Shown here piece after piece: positions 50,301 to 62,479 of a DNA stretch of 64,000 nucleotides (the stretch's first letter is position 1; the number at the start of each line of letters is the position of its first letter). A program made the position numbers and the translations under genes. This stretch comes from Mya arenaria (taxonomy: Eukaryota > Mollusca > Bivalvia > Myida > Myidae), in the NCBI RefSeq assembly GCF_026914265.1, contig NC_069125.1, positions 75,765,546-75,829,545 of the forward strand, written 5' to 3'. The notes under the pieces were generated by a model, which was given only the letters and a program-made list of their open reading frames with translations, was not told where the DNA came from and did not search any database.

Positions 50301-50469
50301 GCCTCTGGGCTTCATGCTCCCGTTCATTCCTGTGTTATTTTACTTCAGAGTCTTCATGTTTTCTTTTCAAAAATTTGTCCTTTCCAAGACAAAACATAAA
50401 AAAGTTGTAAAAATGGTAAATGTGTGAGAGTGCAGCTTTAACAATTTATACTGCATTCAAAAAGAGATC

Positions 50470-51251
50470 TTATGAAAAATTGTAACTTTCATTTCCTAAT
50501 CCTGGAAAAGTAATGTTGAAATCCAAGTTAGCATTTCGCATGGCATTCTCCAGAACAGATTTTTTCAATTGGAAAAGTTCACATTGTTGAGCTATTTTTA
50601 AATCTAAAAGTTCAATCTCCTTTTTTACTGAGCAAACTTCAAGGTCATGAAGCTCCTCGGTCAGCTCAATCCTATCCATGCACTTCCTACGACCTATGAA
50701 GAAATTGCATATTTTTGTTTTTAAGTATATTTTTGTTTTTAAGTTGATACATTTATAATGTACACCACAAAAATGCAAATATTCCATAGCCTGAATTATA
50801 ATGAAAGCAAATTTACTCTAAAAACATGCTGTTGATGATTTGAAAATAAAATAAGGCATTAAGACTACCAATTTTGAAAACAAATATATCTTTCAAATGC
50901 AAAAGGCAGTTAACAAAAGGCAGTTAACAACTGAAATTAATATGTTTTCTTCTTTAACCAAATTTCATCTGCACCCATTATGCCATTCATTCTTTCTTGT
51001 AAGTGTTAAATATTTATGATTTGACTGATATATATCTTATGTTCCTGATTTTGTGTTAAATATGAATATACCATTGAAAATGTACTCATAGAAACATTTC
51101 AAAACAATGAGTTATACAAATGGTTTACGTTTCTTTGTATTTGTCTGCATCACTCTGGGTTCATCTGGGTGTTCATGGGACACACTTGGATGTTCAATGG
51201 CCTGAACTGACACTGTTTCTTGATGCGGGCTGATGTGCTTACTCTCTGTCA
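50470..51251 (-). CDS. Two 3'-terminal exons of an unidentified coiled-coil protein
   Basis: Exon 51251-51129 (TESKHISPHQETVSVQAIEH..., acceptor TTTCAG, donor GTAAAC) joins in phase to exon 50693-50470 (RRKCMDRIELTEELHDLEVC, then a heptad-rich helix EIELLDLKIAQQCELFQLKK, stop at 50470). The short basic stretch TKKRRRK at the junction could be a nuclear localisation signal. Such tails are common in trihelix-type proteins. A possible further upstream exon at about 52300-52365 has an acceptor but no usable donor. No start was found, so this is a partial gene or gene relic wedged between Helitron and DIRS sequence. Confidence 0.4.
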
Positions 51252-51564
51252 CTGAAATGTTCATGCAAAGTTACAGTGATGTATAAGAAAATGTGTAAAA
51301 CTTACTTGCATATTAGATTATGGAAAGTAATTGGACAGAACATATAGTACCGAGCAGTACCACTTGTGAAGACAATTTTGACCACTTTCTTACTTTAGAA
51401 AACATTCTAACCTCCCTTTAGGATGTTATACTACATCTCAACTGGAGGCAATGGTTACATACTATAAAGAAAAACATGGTACTGTGTACAAAAACTAAAC
51501 ATTACTTCAATTGATATCATTCTACATGTAGAAATTGAAGATGAGAGAAGAAGGTAACTAACAA

Positions 51565-52185
51565 GAGTTGTCTTAAGACAGCGAGCTCGACTACGCCACT
51601 TCGACTTAGAAACGAATACAATAACAATCTATTTTTTTTTGTAACAGTGACCTTGATCCTAAGGGCCCCAAACACAATCCTATGGAAGTCATCCATAAAC
51701 TCTTCCTACATTTCAAGTTCAGTCACAGTATGTCAACAATTACTGAATACAGTTATCTATTTTTAGAAACAGTGACCTTGACCCTGTGGGGATAAAAGGC
51801 AATCCATGAACGCTCTGAATAAACTTGTCCTATAAACCAAATTTGGTCACACTATGTCAACCCTTACTTGAGTTATTTGGTACTAACCATATTTCTATTT
51901 TTAGCAACAATGACCTTGACCTTGACCATTACTTTCAGGACCCAAAACACAATCTAAGGAAAGGTCTCTTTAAACTCTTCCTATATACCAAGTTTGGTCA
52001 CAATATGTAGACCCTTACTTAAGTTATTCAATACCAACCCTTTTTCTATTAATAATATTAAGTCAATTGAAGGAAGGATATTAGACTTATAAGTGAAAAT
52101 CCCTTAATCCCAAAATTTACCCTAAAACTTTAAACAGACGCCGATGCCGACGACGACGCTGGGGCGAGTAGTATAGCCCTCCTTA
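51565..52185 (-). repeat. Dispersed repeat family, copy 3 (inverted)
   Basis: Reverse complement of the units seen at 38100-38735 (tataccaagtttggtcacaa, ataaactcttcctatatacc, agtgaccttgaccct). The distal end contains a gacgccgatgccgacgacga stretch. The orientation is opposite to the copies at 8330 and 38100. Confidence 0.7.
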
Positions 52186-52412
52186 TTCTTTAACATTGAT
52201 TATAAGTAAGTAGCCCTCAAGAACAATCCTGACTATCATTTATCAAGATAAACTGAACTTTAAAATAAAAGGCCTCATAAAAGTAGATTATAAGACTCTT
52301 GCTTGGTGCTTGTTGCACAACCAAATCTGCAACACTGGCAGCATCTTCCACAGGCTCTATCACTGAAAATAAGATTTGTTTCCCTATTAATGGTTCTTAT
52401 AGCTACAAAACA

Positions 52413-54933
52413 TCATGCAATACAGTGTAAACTAGATTGTGCCATGTTATTCAATTGTGCGAAGGCATTTATTCCTGCTGTCAATGGATCGTAATACATT
52501 GAATTGTAACGGGGTAACTGCGTTGATGTTATCGACGCAAAACGATCTATACTGTGAGGTGCCCAAACACGATCTAACATTCTGAATAACGCCGGATGAA
52601 GCTTCCACTCGTATGTTGATTTGATTCTGGAGAGGTAGTCTGCTTTCCAATTTTTGCGACCCGAAATATAACGTGTGGAAAGATGAATGTTGCACTCTAT
52701 TGCTTCTAAATGGATCGTTCTGGCTATTTTGTCTAACGATGTGACTGAACCTCCCATGCCGTTGAGAAAAGCCACAGTTGTAATGTTGTCGGACAAAACT
52801 TGTATGTGTTTCCCGTGAATCTTTTTCTTGAAAGATAATATTGCCATCTAAACCGGAAATTGGAACTTGACTGACTGACCCTGCCGTTCCAGAATCCTTG
52901 TGCTTGCAGATCTTGTATCCAAGCTCCCCATCCTGTTTTAGACGCGTCGGTCACTAATTGTGCTTCAATGTTCCTATCAACAACCACATGCATAGTCCAA
53001 TGCGAAACTGAATCAAACCACCATTGTAAATCATTAATGGAGTATTTATAAATAGTCAAAACTTCGTTCCAATGTTTGCGTAACGAAATAAGTCTGTATA
53101 AGTTGCGAAGTAATAATTTTGCTGGCAATATACATTTACACATAGATACACACTGTCCGGCAATTCGTGCTAATCCACGGGCCAAAGCCTGACCTTTTAT
53201 CAGAACTGTCTTAATGCTTTTTTTTAACTTTCTAATCCTATCTTTGGAAATTTTTATCACTGTCTTAACACCTGAATTGTCTATAATATAACCTAAATAC
53301 TTCTTCACCAAATCAGGTTCTAAAAAGGATTTTTCAAAATTCAAAATCCAACCTAATTCATGTAATGTTTGCAAAAATAAACATTTATGTGTGTCAATAT
53401 CAGCTAGACTTGCGAATAATATAAAATCATCTACATACACCACAATTCGTAGCCCTTTGGAGCTTAAAAACGCTATCACTGGTCTCGACACTTTATTGAA
53501 AAATTATGGACTACACGAATGTCCGAATGGAAACACATTCCATCTGTAGAACATACACTGAAAACTAAAGGCAAGGTAACATTGGTGATCTTTGTGCACC
53601 GGTATGTGAAAAAAACCATTCTTAAGATCAGCAGTTATAATATAATCTTTTGGTTTGACTAAAGAAATGACAGTGTTAATATCTTCATTTATAAAACTTG
53701 GCGCTGTACATTTTTCATTAATAATATGCAAGTCAGTTACCAAACAAAGTTTACCATTTTTCTTGGGAACACAAGTAATTGGCGAGATGTACAATGGCTT
53801 TTCATCACAAATGTCAATATGTCCCAAAAGTAATAAGTTTTTAATTTCAGAAGATAGAAATTCTTCTTCTTTAGAAGTAAAACATTTATCAGAACATTCA
53901 AAAGGCTCAATTTTTTCACAGAAAGGAAACTTGACACCGTTAGAAATCCAGTCTATAATGTTCGATGGAGCACCAATATCAGTCCATTTATGCAAATTTT
54001 CAAATAAAGTTTGTTTCATGATTACTTATCTTCACGGTCATTATGCTCCGAAAAGGGCTTGTGGCCTGGTGTTCTGAAACGTGATCCTTGTAATCCCGAA
54101 AAAATGTCATCATCTCGGCGCCCATAAGCACGCCCTCTACCTCTAAAACCGCGTCTTCTTCCATGCGATTCTTTACTGTCGTACCGGTTAGAAATACTAG
54201 ATAGTTCTGCAGCTATTCTCAGATTGTTCAAACTAGACTGATCTAAACCGGAAGTATGAGTCTGCAACGACCGAAATAACTGGGCTGTGCTATCACCGAA
54301 ATTACCACGTGTTAACAAACATGCATACTCAGTTTGCAGATATTTAACATTAGCAGTCAAAGTGGTAATGATAGGATTAATATCCAACGGTTCATCAGCT
54401 TTAGACTGACTCAAAGGTTTAAGAACTGTTTCTGTATAACGAGCACAATTCGAAATAATATTCAAAGATTTTTGATCTTCCCTTTTAACACCTGTACGGG
54501 AATCATGTACCTTCAAGTTAGTTGGAAGAACAATCTTACTGACGGAGTCCCTGATGCATTTATACTCCTCCTGAATCTTACTATATTCAGGCCCTTCAGC
54601 GGTGTCTACTGGGTAGTCAGGACGGAAGGGATTATCAGTGGCCCGGTATGGCTTAGTAAAACTGGCCTGGTTTGGCGAAACGAATGTTTCTGGACGACAA
54701 GACTCATCCGGAAATGGTGGCTGCAGAAAACCAATATGGCCACCATAAGAACTACTTTCACCACGTGAGGCAGAATTGTCTTGTGATTTTCCTTTAAGGC
54801 GAGTAAGCCTAGCTTCTAGCGCAGTTACCATACGGTCATTATGTGACCCTTCAGCACTGTAATTAATAGTGGAATTGTGTAGATTCTCTTGAAATTCCTC
54901 TTTATCTTCGGGCATGCCTGGGCTCGAACGCAT
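52413..54933 (-). mobile_element. DIRS-type retroelement fossil: gag-like, RT and RNase H
   Basis: The gag-like frame (54022-54933) has a disordered N terminus, central helices and an Arg/Gly-rich tail (RRRGFRGRGRAYGRR). The RT part (53300-54019) has KNGKLCLVTDLHIINEKC, YIITADLKNGFFHIPVH and the VVYVDDFILFASL active-site block. RNase H follows (QLVTDASKTGWGAWI near 52950; VLSDNITTVAFLNGMGG near 52780; YISGRKNWKADYLSR near 52650). Long frames remain, with a few breaks, so it is among the younger fossils here. A recombinase is not attached; see 47880-49110. Confidence 0.8.
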
Positions 54934-55130
54934 GAAGTTTCACAGCAGAACAAGACGAAGATTACTACGTCACGCGTAGTAATATTTCACAAAATAGTTC
55001 GTTTAACTGAACTCAAACCCAGCCGACAGTCACTCAGGCGCTTGCATTGTACAGGTATCTGATTTTGACTACATCGGCAATATGCGTCTAGAAATTCTGA
55101 GCAAAATATCCAGTGTATGGTTCCAGGTGG
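54934..55130. other. Short spacer with a perfect small hairpin
   Basis: A nine-base palindromic stem with a five-base loop (attactacg tcacg cgtagtaat) lies near 54960-54982, just upstream of the DIRS gag-like frame. It may belong to the element's leader. Confidence 0.35.
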
Positions 55131-55252
55131 TTATCACACTTTGATTTCAAGAGATTGAGAGCTGCAACAATGATGTCGTCAGGAATTTCAGTGTTTCTGT
55201 TTCCAACCAAAGATGCCAACACGACGGGAGAAGATGAATCTATCTCACGAAC
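55131..55252 (-). other. Possible coding exon, unidentified
   Basis: After a good acceptor (TTTTTTCAG) the minus strand reads VREIDSSSPVVLASLVGNRN, then IPDDIIVAALNLLKSK, with coding-like composition. No donor is evident and the frame closes at a TAG shortly after. No family recognised. Confidence 0.25.
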
Positions 55253-56140
55253 CTGAAAAAAGTAAAAAATGTTACTGCTGAAAGGGTTGGTAGTAAGATG
55301 ACTTGTTTAGTTTCCCATGCCACTGTCAATTGTACTGTTATGTATAATGCTTTTAAACTGAGGTAATCCAAATGCAGATGCATAAACGAGGCAAATAGTT
55401 TTGTACTCATATTACAAGAGATCATATTGGTTTTGAATTTTTTGCGTTAAACTGAAAACAAACACATTTTTATTCTAGGCGAAAAGAAATTTGGGAGACA
55501 AAGGGCGGACAAGGAACTTATATGCACTCTATATGTACAAGAAAGGAAATGGTTGTACCACAATGAAACATTGTTGAACCAGAAAGAGAGAACAATAGTT
55601 GCAGCTCCACATTCAGTACTAAATATTTCTAAAAAGTTTCATTAATTGAGCTCATGGGTTGAGGAAGAATAGCACAGGCAATAGTTTAAAATTAATCTAT
55701 TTAAAAGAGGCATGTCTGCAAGACAATAATCAGAGAAGAATGAGCCAGTAATATACTAGGCTAGGTACCAATCAATGCTATGATGTTGAACATAAAAAAC
55801 TCCATCAGGGGGTATTTAGATGAAGTCAAGAAAAAGTAAGGTGAATGAAAAAGATGGCAAAACCAATATGTCTCCCATTGGAGGGAGCAGTCAAAGTGGA
55901 GTTCAGCACTTAAAGGCAATGTCAATATCCAAAAGAACAGGACTTAACCCCATTGTTAAAGATAGTTTGGCAAATGTGTGCAGTTCATACAATTTGTACA
56001 AAAGCACTGAAATAATTGCTTAAGTGCAATTAAAGTCTTGCCACACTTGTTTGGTCATATTTCCAAATGCTTCTATTTTGAGACAATGAGGAATGCCACA
56101 GGAAGCCATAAATTAATTAAGCTTATCAAATTTGAATTAC

Positions 56141-56305
56141 CAATGTGGAAGTGCGCGTGTTGGCAATGTTTACAGATGCTGAGGGCTGACCATTGGTGGC
56201 AGAGTGGTTGTTGGCAGCACTTTTAGCTGTGGAGGCTTGGCTACAAGCAATGGCACGGGCGGCTTGTTTCCTCTTTCTTTCTCTCTCACGCTGTGCTCTG
56301 TTCAT
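56141..56305 (-). other. Possible first coding exon of an unidentified gene
   Basis: ATG at 56305 opens MNRAQRERERKRKQAARAIA, a basic helix, followed by an Ala/Ser/Asn-rich stretch, and closes 55 codons later at a GTAATT donor in phase 0. An acceptor (GTTTTAG) lies 22 bases upstream of the ATG. The next exon is uncertain; that at 55131-55252 is in compatible phase. It may belong with the exons at 50470-51251, which would place the DIRS copy in an intron. Confidence 0.3.
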
Positions 56306-57190
56306 TGTGCTGAGTTACACCAACCTAAAACGTTTTTTATTTCTTTAATATAACATGAACAAAACCAGAGACTGGCCAAGAATAATGTGCCAGTCTCATA
56401 AAAGGCTAGAACATTTAGGTTCTGCACGATTATTTAGTTTGTGTATTTATCTTTCTTTATGAATTAATATTTGTAAAGAGGTGTGAAATAGCCAAAGTTT
56501 ACGAAAACAGGGTTTTGTTTTAGTGTGTTGTACTTAGCATCAGGAAGAGGCAGTAGAATAATAGACAATTTCAAGTGGCATTATACATTTCATAGTAAAA
56601 CAGGAATTTGTAAGGAAAACTATTGCCAAAACAATGCTTGGTGGTGCACTGACATGATTGGGAAGATGATTCGGCATGAGAACATTGTTCAACCTTTGAT
56701 TTTAAACATTATGCATAAAGGTAAGCAATGTGGAAAAGTACTGAAAACCAGTTTCAGTTTAAGCATTCAGCAAAAATGAGATTCAATATATATTCTTTTA
56801 CATTCATTATGAGTGAGTAAAAATTATCACAAAAATTGTAGCAAAATAAATGAATTACATTTATTTTTCAAGCATTAGCATGGAGATTTTAGTTTCTGAA
56901 AATCTGGTTAGCAATAGCTGTCCATAAGACAGCAAGCTCAACTATTCATGGTATGAAACAGGTATCATAATAAGCAATAAGTTTGATAAGGTACCACATC
57001 TTTATTTATTGACTTTTAATTAGTTCAGGTGATATCTAAAGATACATGTAACTCAGAAAAAAACTGATGTATTAACTATCAATGGAAGTTTATAATGAAA
57101 GGGAAAATTGTTTAAGATGATGAGTAGAATGACTACAAATATGACAAATACACAAAAGCAACATACAATACTACCAATATCATAAAACAG
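56306..57190. other. No gene seen
   Basis: AT-rich non-coding sequence; the plus-strand frame at 56525-56779 has no recognisable features. Confidence 0.4.
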
Positions 57191-57195
57191 GTACA

Positions 57196-57635
57196 TGGTT
57201 ATGAATTAAAGTTGTACATGTATAAAACTAGCATCAAAGAAGGTAACAATGGTAATGAATTAAAGTTGTACATGTATAAAACTAGCATCAATGAAGGTAA
57301 CAATGGTAATGAATTACAGTTGTACATGTATAAAACTAGCATCAATGAAGGTAACAATGGTAATGAATTAAAGTTGTACATGTATAAAACTAGCATCAAT
57401 GAAGGTAACAATGGTAATGAATTACAGTTGTACATGTATAAAACTAGCATCAATGAAGGTAACAATGGTAATGAATTAAAAGTTGTACATGTATAAACTA
57501 GCATCAATGAAGGTAACAATGGCAATGAATTAAAGTTGTACATGTATAAACTAGCATCAATGAAGGTAACAATGGTAATGAATTACAGTTGTACATGTAT
57601 AAAACTAGCATCAATGAAGGTAACAATGGTAAGGA
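57196..57635. repeat. 54-bp minisatellite, eight copies
   Basis: The unit contains aaagttgtacatgtataaaa and ctagcatcaatgaaggtaac. The period is divisible by three, giving open frames on both strands (for example LYMYKTSINEGNNGNELK). Two copies carry a one-base length change that shifts the frame, arguing against coding. Confidence 0.9.
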
Positions 57636-57984
57636 AGAAAACAAGGTATGATATTCACAAATAAGGTAGCTTTCTTACAAGCCCATAGACCTTAAAAGAT
57701 AAAGTTTGAGTAATGCTTTCTCTTCATGAATATGTAAAATGAACGACTTTATCTGCACTTTTGACAGAATATCAAAATTGTTTCAGTTTGAATATGTGTT
57801 CTTTATTTGAAATGAAATTGGAAGTACACTGATTTTTTGTGCAAATTTTAATGACCAAAACAGTATGTTTGTAATTTGTTTTAGAAACATTTTTAAAATG
57901 TTCTTTCTCTTCATTTTGACATTTTTGTAGGTTGGAAACCTTAAAGCTATAATGCAGTTTGCAGTAGTTGGGAAATGTACCTTA

Positions 57985-58710
57985 CATACTCATACATACC
58001 ATATCCCCCGGCGGTGGAAAAAATCCCCCAGAATTTCGATTCATCCCCCGGTCTCCCGGCGGGAGATAAAAATCCCCCGGAATTTATAAGAAAAAAAATA
58101 TTTATTTTTTTTTAGAAATTTTGCATCAGGCAATAATGACAAAGTAAGTGAAACCACAGTATGTGAGTGAAACTGAATGCAAAGAAACAACTCCACGAGG
58201 GTGAAATGCCTAAAGTAAACTTACAACAAGTGATCAATTAATTTGTAGTAATTATCAAAAGCAAAGAAATATTACTATTTTGGAAGGAAGAAATTAATTA
58301 TTTATTCTATTCTCTTATTGTCTGAAAGTCATCAAGCTGATAGAATTAAGCACATTTTTTAAAAGACTTTGGAGGAAGGTAAATTTAATTTAATTGTCTC
58401 GAAAACATATTTTTCCAATAACATATTTTGTTCTGCAAGTGCATTACAGTATGACATGACAGTGTATCATAAGAATGTGATAAATCATGACATAAAATAA
58501 TTCTGTATAATGAAAAAAGTTAAGAGGTTTTCAAAGCAAACTATATGTGAATACATTTTTTCGTACTTGCGTCTAAAAATACTTTAAAATTTTGCCAACT
58601 TAGACCTGCTAAAAAAATCCCCCTGAATACAACCAAAATCCCCCTGAATTTTCAGCCTTTTGAACAAATCCCCCTGAATGGTCTCCAGAAAATATGGCAT
58701 GTATGTATAC
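57985..58710. mobile_element. Possible MITE with imperfect inverted ends
   Basis: The left end (catacataccatatcccccgg) and right end (atatggcatgtatgtata) are imperfect reverse complements over about 17-20 bases. The interior near both ends repeats an aatcccccggaa / aatccccctgaa motif. No coding capacity; the target duplication is unclear. Confidence 0.4.
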
Positions 58711-58827
58711 TTTTTCCACTGTGCATGCAGAGAATTAAAAAAAAGTATTGACTTTAATGTCACATACAATTACAGACTTCAACTACTTGCTGAATACAAT
58801 AAAATATACAACGAATAGAATGGGTCT

Positions 58828-59124
58828 TCAACTACTTGCTGAATGCAATATGAAATACAATGAAGAGAATGGGTATTCAACCGTCAGAAGCGAAGCTATG
58901 TCGATATATTTATGTGCCCAGATAGCTTTTTGGACCAACTTCTTTATTTGCGATAGGATTGGGGAGCTAATAGGCTTAGAATATTGAATTGGTGTGCCAT
59001 TACCTGTTATTAACTCCGAGTGTTGGTGAGAAGGGTAGTCTGTGTCTTCCACAGACTCATCTGAGTCTGAAGTGTCGCTTCTAGGAATATGAACAGTCTT
59101 AACACCTCCAGGAGGGATAGACAT
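58828..59124 (-). mobile_element. DIRS-type gag-like fossil fragment
   Basis: The frame contains an acidic Ser-rich start, then QIKKLVQKAIWAHKYIDIAS, which matches the helix seen in the gag-like frame at 39233-40204 (IKQQIYRGEYVNLALLL). Nothing else of the element is adjacent. Confidence 0.45.
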
Positions 59125-59400
59125 TGTGTGGATGGTTGATCTTCTCAGACGTGAATGTAGGACTCCCAGAGATTCCTAAACTAGAACCAACTTCTGTCCC
59201 TACACGCCTGTCACACAATGATGCAGTTAGTAAGGCCAAGATGAAGGTGTATGCAGACAAGAGAAGACACACCACCCAATCTAATCTGTCTCAAGGTGAC
59301 TTTGTCTTAGTCAGTCAGCGGGATTTGTCTTGCCAGGACGATACTCCAAGACAAACTGGTACGGCATCAGGCGTAGACGCCATCGTTCCATACGAGCAGA
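59124..59400 (+). mobile_element. Ty3/gypsy integrase C-terminal fossil piece, plus strand
   Basis: Contains AKMKVYADKRRHTTQSNLSQ followed by GDFVLVSQ, the typical region after the integrase core (KMK.YAD.RR.....L..GD.VL). It lies in opposite orientation to the adjoining gypsy fossil on its right, so either an inversion or a second element is involved. Confidence 0.65.
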
Positions 59401-59409
59401 AGCTGGTTT

Positions 59410-61860
59410 CTAAGAGTGAACAATACCAAGAAGAGGTTTGTGATCGGTGATCACCTTGAACTCAGATGCAAATAGGTACAAATGGAAGTGCTTGACACCA
59501 TATACCACAGCTAGCATTTCACGATCAGTTTGTGAGTACCGTTGTTCAACATCAGTTAAGGCAGGGCTTGCATAGCAGACAACTCTGCCTTCTTGAGTAA
59601 GTATGGCAGATACACCTACAGGGGATGCGTCAACAAGAACTTCAGTACATTTGTTTGGATCAAAATATACCATCACCTGTGCACTTGAGAGTGCAGATTT
59701 GAGACTCTCAAAAGATGTTTGTTCGTGATCGGACCATGACCACTGCACATCTTGCCTTGTAAGTCGCCTCAAAGGATCAGTTTTAAGTTGCATAGTGCGG
59801 TATGAACCGAGCAACATACTGGGCCATACCGAGGAACGACCTGACCTCACCTCACCTGGACTCTGTGGGGCTGCCTGACCAACAATGTCTTTGTTTTTTG
59901 CTGGATCTGCTGAAATTCCCACATTGCTGAAAACATGCCCAAAGAAAGTGATCTTGTTGACAGAGAAAATACATTTTTCTTTGTTCAGCTTTGCACCACT
60001 GCTTCTAAGCCTGTCTAACGTTAACTTCAAAGCTCGATCATGCTCTGCCTGTGACTTTCCATGAATGATAATATCATCAGACAAGTTCTTCGCACCTGGA
60101 ATGTCAGACAACAAGTCAGCAATTTTTTTCTGAAAGATCTCTGATGCTGCATTCACCCCAAATAACAACCGCTTATAACGCCTCAAACCGACATGCGTTG
60201 AGAATGTGGTGATGTATTGACTGTCTTCGTCGAGCTCCAGCTGGTGATAGGCGTTTGAAAGGTCAAGTTTGCTGAAAACAACAGAAGAGTTAAGATCAGC
60301 CATCAGGTCTTCGACCGTTGGCATAGGGTGTTTCTCTCGTGAGATGGTCTTGTTGGCCTCCCTCATGTTGATGCAGACGCGGACACCCTTAGACTTTTTG
60401 GGGAAAATAACAACTGGGCTGACCCAAGGGGTCAGTCCTGAAACCGGTTCAATTACGTCGAGGTCCTCAAGACGCTTGAGCTCTGCCTCAACATCCTTAC
60501 GTGCATGAAAGGGAATACGTCTATGACGCTGCGAAACTGGAGGCATCTCCTTGTCAATGTGGAGCTTCACCTTCGTTCCCTCGATCTTGCCCATCTTGCC
60601 ATCGAAAAGGGGAGGGTACTGCTCTGGAACAGAACAAGCGGATGATGTCCAGCGATTGGGCAGTTTTTGCCCCCAGCAGACAGCTGGAATGCCTACAGTC
60701 ATTCGTTTTAACAACATAAATCTCTGATTTTATGGATTTGTTCTTAAATGTCATCTCTGCAACAAAAAACCTACGACAATTAATGGCGTTGACGACCCAT
60801 ATGCAAATATTAAGGGTACAGGTTGTCTCAGTGCTTGTTTGGGTCTTAATTTTTGAAACACATCTTCATTCACAATATTAACACTCGAGCCTGTATCGAC
60901 AAGGAATTCAATTTTTGATTCGAAAACCTTAACATGTACTGATGGCACTTTATCTTTGCTACTTAAGTTAAAGACATATTCATCAGAACTACCGTCACTT
61001 AGATGTTCTGGTTTTGGTGTTGTCTCCGTAAAGTTTACAGTCTTATGGTTTGAAGACCTGCACACTTTAGCAAAGTGGTTTACTTTGTTGCATTTTCTGC
61101 AAACTTGTCCGACAGCAGGGCAACGTTGATGGTTCTTATTGTTACCGCAGTTCCCACACTGATTGGTATCAGGTCGGACACCTCTGTGCCCACGGGAATG
61201 TTGACTCTGACTGCGACCTCGAGTATGTTCGGAGTATGTATTGGAGCGACCACGACCCCGATGTCCACGGCCACGCTGGTGTATCGCGTTCACCTGCTTA
61301 CTACTTGGCCCGGACTTCATCTCGCTCGCTCGGTTTTCCGATAGTTCCAAAGCACGCGCCTCCTCGATTAACTTATCTAGTTTATAGTTGTCCCGTAACG
61401 CCCGTCTCCTTATGCGCGATGATGTGCATCCCTGTATGATTTGGGACAGAATTTCATTGTCTTTGTCATGGAATTCACATGTGCTAGAGAGTGTTCGTAA
61501 GCGGGTGAAGAATGAGTCAATCAACTCGCCAGCTTCCTGTTTTGCCTGGCAAAATATTCGTCTGGCACTGTTCTACTACCTTCACTATTTGGGACCTCCT
61601 TGGTGGCCCCAATTCCCTTGTCGTCGTCCGAAAACGAGTCGAAGATGTCGTACGTTTCTTCACCACAATAGTGTAGCAGCAGTGCCTTATTCCGTTTGTC
61701 ATCGGTGATGTCAAGGGCGCACAGCAAGTTTTCTAACTTTTGGATCCATTTCTGCCATCTTATTCCTGCCTTATTTTGGCTTTCCCCGGCCACATTTGAA
61801 CAACAAATGGTGGAAACGTTGGCAATTGCGTGGCCATCCTCGTCGCCAATTTAATGTTCT
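59410..61860 (-). mobile_element. Ty3/gypsy LTR retrotransposon fossil: gag, zinc knuckles, protease, RT, RNase H
   Basis: A TTGGCGACGAGGATGGCC leader near 61838-61856, of the kind found beside the primer site in this group, precedes gag (61300-61830). CCHC-type knuckles (CGNCGNNKNHQRCP, CRKCNKVNHFAKVC) lie near 61070-61160 and a protease motif FLVDTGSSVNIV near 60880. RT/RNase H occupy 59410-60717 with VCINMREANK, FSKLDLSNAYHQLEL, a Y/F-x-D-D-type LSDDIIIHGKS block, VLVDASPVGVSAIL and FKVITDHKPL. Integrase is not attached in this orientation. A few breaks only, so fairly young. LTRs were not delimited. Confidence 0.85.
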
Positions 61861-62015
61861 GATTATTAAGCAAATAAGACAATTACTCAGCTCATGAGTT
61901 GATCATGTTTATTTCTTGAAACCGGAACTAGCATGGCATAATATTATAGCCTCGTGAAAATCAGTAAGCAAACATATAATTAAGCAAGGCATCGATTGCG
62001 TCCCTTGGATAAACA

Positions 62016-62297
62016 CTACAGTGAACTGCTAGGGTTCGGAGGGGCTGGGATGACTATCTCAGCTTCACTTTCGGAATCTTCATGAGATAATGATATGAAG
62101 TGATGATTGTTCATCGATGTAGAAGATACAGACGGATTTGCCTGAACCGGGGCTTCCGCCTCCACCTCACAATCCGAATTGTCATGTGACAGCAAAAGCC
62201 TAGTATGTTTTGACAAATTTGGAGAGGTATCCAGAAAAGCTGTGGCGCTGGCCATTATCTTACTTCTAGGCCGTCCAGTCGGCCTCTCAGTTGCCAC
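62016..62297 (-). other. Open frame of 93 codons, unidentified
   Basis: The minus-strand frame has acidic Ser/Glu repeats (LLSHDNSDCEVEAEAPV and SLSHEDSESEAEIVIPAP), two related copies of one motif. It could be an exon or an accessory part of the neighbouring gypsy fossil. No family recognised. Confidence 0.25.
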
Positions 62298-62479
62298 CTT
62301 CTTATTTCAACCTGCTGTCAGGGCATGACAAGAGTTGTCTTGACTTGTTCCATGTAGTGGAAATGGTGCTTCTTTGTTAGTGTCTGTGTCGGGGCAGAAA
62401 GGACAACTAGATACTGTGGCAGCCTTAAGTTTTTGACGCCGCATCTGAAAAATATCAAAACCTATAGAAAAGAAAATGT

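Noticed and set aside
52300-52370. Additional exon of the coiled-coil gene
   Set aside because: There is a good acceptor and a coding-like stretch (VIEPVEDAASVADLVVQQ) but no GT donor and no phase match to the exon at 51251.
57196-57635. Repetitive protein of 94-114 codons
   Set aside because: One-base length changes between units break the frame on either strand and there is no flanking coding context.
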